Source: Acidobacteriota bacterium (GTDB lineage: Bacteria > Acidobacteriota > Terriglobia > UBA7540). Taken from it: a stretch of 7,725 nt of DNA. The notes under the pieces are model-generated. The model searched no databases, was not told the DNA's origin, and saw nothing but the letters and a program-made list of their open reading frames with translations. Shown piece after piece: positions 1 to 4,758 of the stretch. Position numbers and translations under genes: made by a program. The stretch is taken from positions 1-7,725 of the forward strand of contig JAJXZM010000547.1 in NCBI GenBank assembly GCA_021780055.1. Direction: 5' to 3'. Each line of letters begins with the position of its first letter. Within the stretch, counting starts at the first letter, position 1.

Positions 1-228
1 CCAGATACTCATTCCCTTCGCTTGTCCAAGTAAGCGGTCACCGATGAAGTAGCCGAGCACAGTGATGATTGCGGGTGCAAACGGCCCGGCTTTCAAATAA
101 GAAGACGTGCTAAGGTTACCGTCAGGGAGCTGATTCCAAATATAGAAAGCGGAACGCTTCCAATTCCTGACACTCGAGAAATCCCACCGCGCAGTATCGA
201 GGTAGGAGTCGGGATTGACACTAGACAT
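1..228 (-). CDS. 5' part of an unidentified gene, possible membrane protein (runs off left edge)
   Basis: An open frame of exactly 76 codons runs from an ATG at 226-228 to the window edge without a stop. The protein begins MSSVNPDSYLDTARW, continues with an aromatic-rich stretch (W15, W23, Y29, W31) and then has a hydrophobic segment at about residues 49-67 (GPFAPAIITVLGYFIG), followed by DRLLGQAK. That segment could be a first transmembrane helix. The ATG is the first one after an in-frame stop at 244-246. The sequence just upstream is purine-rich (GAACGAAAGACGA) but has no clear Shine-Dalgarno core. The gene diverges from the zinc-ribbon gene, with 29 bp between the two ATGs. I do not recognise the family and assign no function. 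A shadow ORF is possible, but the uninterrupted frame, the balanced composition and a credible start argue for a real gene. Confidence 0.62.
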   Translation of the reverse strand, partial: MSSVNPDSYLDTARWDFSSVRNWKRSAFYIWNQLPDGNLSTSSYLKAGPFAPAIITVLGYFIGDRLLGQAKGMSIW

Positions 229-250
229 TCGTCTTTCGTTCGCCTAAACT
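222..250 (+). promoter_or_regulatory. Possible sigma70-type promoter for the zinc-ribbon gene
   Basis: TAGACA (222-227, 5 of 6 to the -35 consensus) is separated by 17 bp from TAAACT (245-250, 4 of 6 to the -10 consensus). Transcription would begin around 256-258, that is at or next to the ATG at 258, giving a leaderless message and explaining the absence of a Shine-Dalgarno sequence. The -35 overlaps the start codon of the divergent gene (226-228), so the two start regions share DNA. This is a pattern match only, and hexamers of this quality also arise by chance. Confidence 0.33.
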
Positions 251-257
251 GGCTTCC

Positions 258-461
258 ATGGTGTACCTGAAGCCCAGGCCGCAACCGGTCCTTCGATGTA
301 AAGGGTGTAGGGAAGCCATCCCCATTGGGGTAATGCCGACGGCGCATATCGTCCGGACATGCCCTTTGTGCGGCGAGCGGCGGCGATATCTCCCAGAAGA
401 GGCCTTTCAAGGCCATCCTTCGATGGGCGCCCGCAAGAAGCCTGCCGGTCGAGTCAGGTAG
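258..461 (+). CDS. Small zinc-ribbon protein (67 aa)
   Basis: This short protein carries two CxxC knuckles, C14-K-G-C17 and C35-P-L-C38, separated by 17 residues. That is the layout of a four-cysteine zinc ribbon binding one structural zinc. The ribbon is flanked by basic residues (R13, K15, R18, then E-R-R-R-Y at 40-44), and the C-terminal tail is Lys/Arg-rich (ARKKPAGRVR). Nucleic-acid or protein binding is possible, but no role can be assigned. It ends in tandem stops (TAG then TAA at 459-464). The frame is closed by TAG at 222-224, so ATG 258 is the first possible ATG; the next codon, GTG 261, is an alternative start. No Shine-Dalgarno sequence precedes it, which fits a leaderless message from the promoter-like hexamers just upstream. 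It is convergent with the receptor gene and its 3' end lies 15 nt from that gene's terminator. Cysteine spacing is the main support; conservation was not tested. Confidence 0.68.
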   Translation: MVYLKPRPQPVLRCKGCREAIPIGVMPTAHIVRTCPLCGERRRYLPEEAFQGHPSMGARKKPAGRVR

Positions 462-473
462 TAAATCACCACC

Positions 474-513
474 GACAAAAAAGCGGCCCGCAAACATCTC
501 GGGCCGCCAGAGT
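474..513 (-). repeat. 40-nt terminator-containing repeat, copy 1
   Basis: This stretch matches 4700-4739 in the same orientation with only two differences (485 G versus A, 499 T versus G). It covers the T-run, both stem arms, the loop and a short flank. The sequence immediately outside differs between the two copies. Each copy sits just after the stop codon of one of the two paralogous receptor genes. Confidence 0.85.
477..507 (-). terminator. Intrinsic terminator of the first receptor gene
   Basis: On the minus strand, 22 nt after the receptor stop codon, an 8-bp perfect GC stem (GCGGCCCG at 500-507 pairing with its complement at 483-490) closes a 9-nt loop and is followed directly by six T residues (482 down to 477). 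This is a classic Rho-independent terminator. On the plus strand the stem is preceded by A6 and followed by no T-run, so it should act in one direction and would not end the convergent zinc-ribbon transcript efficiently. Confidence 0.88.
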
Positions 514-528
514 GCTGAATATGGAAGC

Positions 529-3500
529 TTAGAATAGGAACTTTGCCTGCAGCTGAATAGTCCGTGGAGTGTAGCCGGAGACATTCGTCAGGATAATGCC
601 GTGGCTGTTAGGTAGGCCCAGGTTCTGGTGATTGTAGATATTGAAGAATTGGGCTTCAAAGTCAAAGACCAAATTTCTCCACAACGGCGTCAACTTATAG
701 ACGTTGGCGTCGAGGTTGTTGAAACCGGGCCCGGTCATGTAATTGAACGGGACGTTATTGCGGAAATCCCCTTGTTGCGGGGTCGTTGTGTACTCATAGG
801 TCTGTCCAGCGTAAGGATTACCGGAGAGCGGGTCCCAAACACTGTAATCGAACCAGTGGCTTGTAGTCCTTTGGCCTTTCGGCAGGACGCCTGTTTTGCC
901 GGGAGCCAGAACGATGCCCCGGCCATTTGGGGCTCCGCTGACCGTGTTAGATCCAAACGCCGAGGCGTACTGGCCAAAGTAAAAGCCGCTATGCCACAGA
1001 AAGAACGGAGAAATGTTATAGCCGCTCACCAATGCATTCACGATCCCATGTGCGTTTCCAAGGTACCTCTGGCCTTTGCCAAACGGGAACTGGTAATGCG
1101 CGTTCAGTTGGAAGGTCTTGGTAGGTAGCGAGGGATCGTTCCCGTAAACGGCCCGGATGCGGTCGGTAAGGGAAGCTCCGCTGGTGAGGGGACTGGCCAG
1201 GGAATAGCCTGGAGTCAAGGCCGCAGGAACGTTGGTGCTTCCACCTGTGCCAAGCAGTCCTTGCCCGCCCGGTGCTCCTCCCCGTGGGCTTGATGGTCCG
1301 CCCGTTGTCGTCAAAAATTTTCCCCATGTAAAGTACGACTGAAGCGTCAACCCGTTGCCCCAGGTATGGGTTACCTGCGCCTGGAGTTCATTCGTGTTGC
1401 CGTAGCCGTTATAGTTGTTCTCGTCGTAGTTACCATTACCGGAAGAGATAAAGTTTGTGTACGGGCGCTGAAAGAAGTTATCACCTGCCTGGCATTGCGC
1501 GACGTCGGTGCTACCAGCTGCCGCGCAACTGTTACGTGGAACGTTGGCGTTGATGGGATCGAATTGCAGCAGGTTGGTCTGGTAGTTGCCGATATAGCTC
1601 AATTGGAATCCAGTGTGCCACGGCAAGATTCTCGACAGGGTCAGGTTGTATTCCTGCACTGTAGAGGGCTTGACGTTGGGGTTCATGGAGACTATGCCAA
1701 ATCCGCTGCCGAGCGAAACCGATACATTACTGGTGTTCAGCAACAATCCCGGAGGGTTGCAAGTTCCCGTCGGCTGATTATCGCAATTCTGACTGCCCAA
1801 CATAAATTGATTGACCGGTTGAGGGCCGCCAAAAGCCGACGAAGCAACCGGGAACTCCAACTCGGCTGCGGCAGAGCTCGTGGCTACACCATCGATCTCG
1901 CCGGGCTGGATGATTGCCGAGTAGCTGAAGGGCGGGTTCTTTCGCGTCGCCTGCTGGAACTGTTGCAACGGCATCACCCACTGATAGAGGCCCCAGCCTC
2001 CACGCAAAACCGTCTTGCTGTTCAACTGGTAGGCAAATCCGACGCGCGGCTCAAAGTTGGTCTTCGGCATGGTGAACAAGCTGAGCGGATACTTTGCCGC
2101 TGCAGCTGACTCAATTGGCAGTCCGGCAGCCACAAACGAGTTGTACACCGCCTGCGGCGTTTGCTCCGGAAGCGGACCCCTGCCGGTGTAGACGACCTCG
2201 CCACCCGGCACGTTCGGATCCAGCGTGGAAAACAGGCCGGACGAATCGGAGAACGGCGTCCAGTATTCATAACGCAGGCCAATGTTCAAAGTCAGATTCT
2301 GCGTGACTCGCCAATCGTCCTGGGCAAAAGCGGAATATTCTGTCTGCCGCGTGTGATAGTGCGGATAAATGGACAGGATGTCCTCACTGGTGTCTCCGAT
2401 TAGGAAGTCCGCCAATCCTCCACCGGTATCATTGGCTGCAATGCTGTAGTTCCGTGACCCGTCTGGGTTGACTGCGGTCGGGTCTTGGAGCCCGGTGAAA
2501 TATCCGTTGAAGAGGTAGTTGCCGCCCGGCTGTCCAATCTCGAACGTGGTGATTCGGGAGTTATCGACCTCAAAACCGAACATGAACTGATGATTGCCGC
2601 GGTTATAGGAGAACTGGTCGCTGCCGCTGGCAATCTGGTTGGGATAGTCTTGCGGATTGTCGCGATCGAGGGCGGTCCAGTAATTGTCATTGTTGGCGTA
2701 ATACCAATAGAAGCCTGGCCATGAAACCAGATCCGTATAAGCGGGGAGGCCCAGCGCCTTAATAATGTTGGGATCGGGTGCCGGCCCGCGAAAAGCGTGG
2801 TTGTACTGCACGCCGACGTGCGCCACGTTGACCGCCCTCGATCCAATCGCAGTGGTAAGCGTCAGCGACCCATTGTGTCCACCGTTGCTACGGATGTCTG
2901 GAGCAGTCGGCGCGTAGTACAAGGGCGTCAGCTGACTTTGGCTGGTGTAGGTGTAGCGCGCCGCCAGGCGGTTAGGACCAAAGACCTGGTCTACTTTCGC
3001 TGTAAGTTGCTTCTCGTCAGAGGTGGCCTTGGAACTGGGGGGCTCATAGTTCGGGCTATATTGCCAAATAAGTGGATTGTTGATGTTTGGTCGCGGGTAT
3101 GGAGTCAGACCCGCTGCAGGAGTATTGCCGAAGATTTTCTGCACGACCGGATTCAAGCGATTCGGTGGAATCACATTCAGGGCACCATTGTAGGAGAACT
3201 GACTACGAGCGTACGTGCCCGTGCCGGGATTAAAGACTGTGGAGTTGGGATCGTAATCATTGATCGGTTGGCCATTGGTGTCGAGCACCGTGGAAAGGTC
3301 GGCCCCATTGCCACCTTCTCCGGTCTGCGCTCCAGTGGGGACAGTGTATAGCTCGACCGCGTTCTTTTTGTCCTTCAGCCATTCAATATCGAAAAAGAAG
3401 AATGTTTTGTTTCGACCGTTATAGATCTTTGGAATCCATACGGGACCGCCCAGTTGCGCTCCATATTCGTTGTGCTGCAGGAAGGGAACCGTCGGTCCCG

Positions 3501-4290
3501 AATGGAACGTTTTTGCCTGTAGGTGTTGGTTCTTGTTTAGTTCAAATATCTGCCCATGAAATTGGTTGGTGCCGCTCTTGGTCACCAGTTCAACCTCACC
3601 CGGACGGCCGTATTGAGCCTCACCACCAGCGGTCATGATCTTGACTTCCTGAAAGGTCAGGGTTGAGGGTGGGGTGGATTGCAGCTCATTGCTCCAGTGG
3701 TTCACCATGGTCTGGCCATCCACCAGGTAATCCAACGATCCACCGATGATGCCGTTGACGCGGGTATACCCATTGCCCGATCCGCCGTATCCGCCCGCCA
3801 CAACGCCCGGGCTGAAGGCGAGAACATTCAAGATGCTGCGGTTTTGCACAGGAAGAGTTTCAATCGCAGTGGCATTCTTCACGTCGGACAGCGTCGGATT
3901 GATCGAGTCGATGATCGGTGTAACGTCTTTTACGGTGACTTGCGTCGACACGCTGGCTGCATTCAGCGTTGGATCGACAAGCGCTGCTTGCGAAACACGC
4001 AGGGTCAACACACCGACCCAGTTGGCAAATCCGGGGGCAGCGACGCTCACTTTGTAATTCGTCGGAGGCAGGTCCGCGAAGGTGTAGAACCCGTCCGAAC
4101 GCGAAGTGGTCGTGCGCTGTTGGCTGGTGCCAACGTCTGTCAGTGTGACGGTCGCGCCGGAGACGACAGCCCCGCTTCCGTCTTTCACTGTGCCTTGGAT
4201 TGTGGAGTTCGCATTCTGGGCGAACGATGCCAAAGAAGTGACACTCACCATTAGGAACAAAAGGAAAATCCTGTAGAGCTTATACGTCAT
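529..4290 (-). CDS. Oar-like TonB-dependent receptor with N-terminal CnaB/carboxypeptidase-regulatory domain
   Basis: This is a complete outer-membrane receptor of 1253 residues. The family moves ligands across the outer membrane with TonB/ExbBD energy or serves as a surface protein; the ligand here is unknown. A signal peptide spans residues 1-24 (basic start, hydrophobic IFLLFLMVSV, likely cleavage in SFA-Q). A CnaB/CarboxypepD_reg-like beta-sandwich follows at about 29-120 (IQGTVKDGSGAVVSGATV, then SDGFYTFADLPP). The plug is at about 125-245, with LPVQNRSILNVL at 146-157, YLVDGQ at 188-193 and ELVTKSGTNQFHG at 234-246. The rest is the beta-barrel, including DDWRV and GLRYEYW. The protein ends LQAKFLF with a terminal Phe, the usual outer-membrane assembly signal. 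The ATG at 4288-4290 is preferred over the in-frame ATG 15 nt upstream because GAGGAG lies 7 nt before it and the signal peptide then begins correctly. Cysteine pairs occur at C836/C844 and C922/C933. A terminator follows the stop, and a paralog lies upstream. Confidence 0.95.
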   Translation of the reverse strand: MTYKLYRIFLLFLMVSVTSLASFAQNANSTIQGTVKDGSGAVVSGATVTLTDVGTSQQRTTTSRSDGFYTFADLPPTNYKVSVAAPGFANWVGVLTLRVSQAALVDPTLNAASVSTQVTVKDVTPIIDSINPTLSDVKNATAIETLPVQNRSILNVLAFSPGVVAGGYGGSGNGYTRVNGIIGGSLDYLVDGQTMVNHWSNELQSTPPSTLTFQEVKIMTAGGEAQYGRPGEVELVTKSGTNQFHGQIFELNKNQHLQAKTFHSGPTVPFLQHNEYGAQLGGPVWIPKIYNGRNKTFFFFDIEWLKDKKNAVELYTVPTGAQTGEGGNGADLSTVLDTNGQPINDYDPNSTVFNPGTGTYARSQFSYNGALNVIPPNRLNPVVQKIFGNTPAAGLTPYPRPNINNPLIWQYSPNYEPPSSKATSDEKQLTAKVDQVFGPNRLAARYTYTSQSQLTPLYYAPTAPDIRSNGGHNGSLTLTTAIGSRAVNVAHVGVQYNHAFRGPAPDPNIIKALGLPAYTDLVSWPGFYWYYANNDNYWTALDRDNPQDYPNQIASGSDQFSYNRGNHQFMFGFEVDNSRITTFEIGQPGGNYLFNGYFTGLQDPTAVNPDGSRNYSIAANDTGGGLADFLIGDTSEDILSIYPHYHTRQTEYSAFAQDDWRVTQNLTLNIGLRYEYWTPFSDSSGLFSTLDPNVPGGEVVYTGRGPLPEQTPQAVYNSFVAAGLPIESAAAAKYPLSLFTMPKTNFEPRVGFAYQLNSKTVLRGGWGLYQWVMPLQQFQQATRKNPPFSYSAIIQPGEIDGVATSSAAAELEFPVASSAFGGPQPVNQFMLGSQNCDNQPTGTCNPPGLLLNTSNVSVSLGSGFGIVSMNPNVKPSTVQEYNLTLSRILPWHTGFQLSYIGNYQTNLLQFDPINANVPRNSCAAAGSTDVAQCQAGDNFFQRPYTNFISSGNGNYDENNYNGYGNTNELQAQVTHTWGNGLTLQSYFTWGKFLTTTGGPSSPRGGAPGGQGLLGTGGSTNVPAALTPGYSLASPLTSGASLTDRIRAVYGNDPSLPTKTFQLNAHYQFPFGKGQRYLGNAHGIVNALVSGYNISPFFLWHSGFYFGQYASAFGSNTVSGAPNGRGIVLAPGKTGVLPKGQRTTSHWFDYSVWDPLSGNPYAGQTYEYTTTPQQGDFRNNVPFNYMTGPGFNNLDANVYKLTPLWRNLVFDFEAQFFNIYNHQNLGLPNSHGIILTNVSGYTPRTIQLQAKFLF

Positions 4291-4297
4291 TGGCTGG

Positions 4298-4303
4298 CTC
4301 CTC
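4298..4303 (-). promoter_or_regulatory. Shine-Dalgarno that decides the start of the first receptor
   Basis: GAGGAG on the minus strand lies 7 nt upstream of the ATG at 4288-4290, which is ideal spacing. The longer frame would start at ATG 4303-4305, which overlaps this element and has no ribosome-binding site of its own in the expected place. The shorter start is therefore the better one. Confidence 0.85.
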
Positions 4304-4506
4304 ATCGAATCGTGAAACGAGCAGACGCTTTGAACGGTTGAAACGTGGCACTTGAACTTAGGTACTTTTGCCGCTCTAAAAAGAGGAGAAGTCTACGACC
4401 CTGATGGCAGCGCGGTCATCCCAGATCAGGTGTTGCCTGGCAGATCCTGGGGAAGGATTCGAGCCAAAAAAATCGATACGAGAACTATCTCGGTGGTTAC
4501 GCCCTC

Positions 4507-4535
4507 AATGTAACCATCAAAGAAAGCGCTGTCAA
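4507..4535 (-). promoter_or_regulatory. Sigma70-type promoter for the first receptor gene
   Basis: On the minus strand, a perfect -35 box TTGACA (4535-4530) is followed by a 17-bp spacer and TACATT (4512-4507, 4 of 6 to the -10 consensus). The predicted start of transcription is near 4500, about 210 nt before the receptor ATG. It is located after the terminator of the upstream paralog, so it would allow independent expression of the downstream receptor. Consensus and spacing are seen in the sequence; activity is inferred. Confidence 0.58.
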
Positions 4536-4699
4536 TAAAAACCTGACGGAAGGGGAAGGATCGCCTTCATCCAATTTCTTGAGTTGCGATCAAAACGATA
4601 TTATCTAGCGACCCCATGCCAGTAATGTTTGCGATTCCCCTTCTAAGGATGTCCCTCGCTGACCAGGCGAGCGCATTCGCCGCGATCACCACTTATTCA

Positions 4700-4739
4700 G
4701 ACAAAAAAGCAGCCCGCAAACATCGCGGGCCGCCAGAGT
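4700..4739 (-). repeat. 40-nt terminator-containing repeat, copy 2
   Basis: This is the second copy of the element at 474-513, matching at 38 of 40 positions in the same orientation and placed the same way relative to a receptor stop codon. The loop sequence is shared as well as the stem, although a terminator does not need a particular loop. Confidence 0.85.
4703..4733 (-). terminator. Intrinsic terminator of the second receptor gene
   Basis: On the minus strand, 25 nt after the stop codon, a 9-bp stem (GCGGCCCGC at 4725-4733 with GCGGGCTGC at 4709-4717) closes a 7-nt loop GATGTTT and runs directly into six T residues (4708-4703). One stem position is a G-U wobble in minus-strand RNA but would be an A-C mismatch in plus-strand RNA. 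This, with the T-run, fixes the direction as minus. Confidence 0.88.
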
Positions 4740-4758
4740 TTTCCGGACTACAACTAAT

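Larger units (their letters stand above)
4291..4758 (-). other. Intergenic region between the tandem receptors, with a long leader
   Basis: This 468-nt stretch has no convincing gene. From right to left it holds the terminator of the upstream receptor (4703-4733), about 165 nt without recognised structure, a promoter (4507-4535), and then about 205 nt of putative 5' leader to the receptor start at 4290. In the leader, CCCAG/CTGGG (4420-4424 and 4447-4451) encloses a small CAGG/CCTG hairpin (4427-4430 and 4436-4439). A 5-bp CGAGA/TCTCG hairpin (4479-4492) lies six bases before a run of seven T (minus strand, 4472-4466). I recognise no riboswitch class. Confidence 0.6.

Noticed and set aside
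477..507. Bidirectional terminator serving both convergent genes
   Set aside because: The plus strand has no T-run after the stem, so only minus-strand termination is supported.
93..584. Minus-strand open frame of 163 codons
   Set aside because: It overlaps the receptor 3' end and terminator, the antisense of the zinc-ribbon gene and the start of the left-edge gene. Its translation has no domain and it would read through a strong terminator.
628..1128. Plus-strand open frame of 166 codons, with a similar frame at 4855-5334
   Set aside because: Both are antisense to the same part of the two receptor genes and resemble each other only because the receptors are paralogs. Receptor reading frames explain the conservation.
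1366..2109. Plus-strand open frame of 247 codons
   Set aside because: Entirely antisense to the receptor barrel. It looks like a by-product of codon bias, with low-complexity V/R-rich translation and no recognisable domain.
3679..4254. Plus-strand open frame of 191 codons
   Set aside because: Antisense to the signal peptide, CnaB-like domain and plug of the receptor, which are convincing on the minus strand.
4466..4492. Short hairpin plus T7 as a transcription attenuator
   Set aside because: The stem is only 5 bp and is separated from the T-run by six bases, which is weak for an intrinsic terminator. It is kept only as part of the leader observation.
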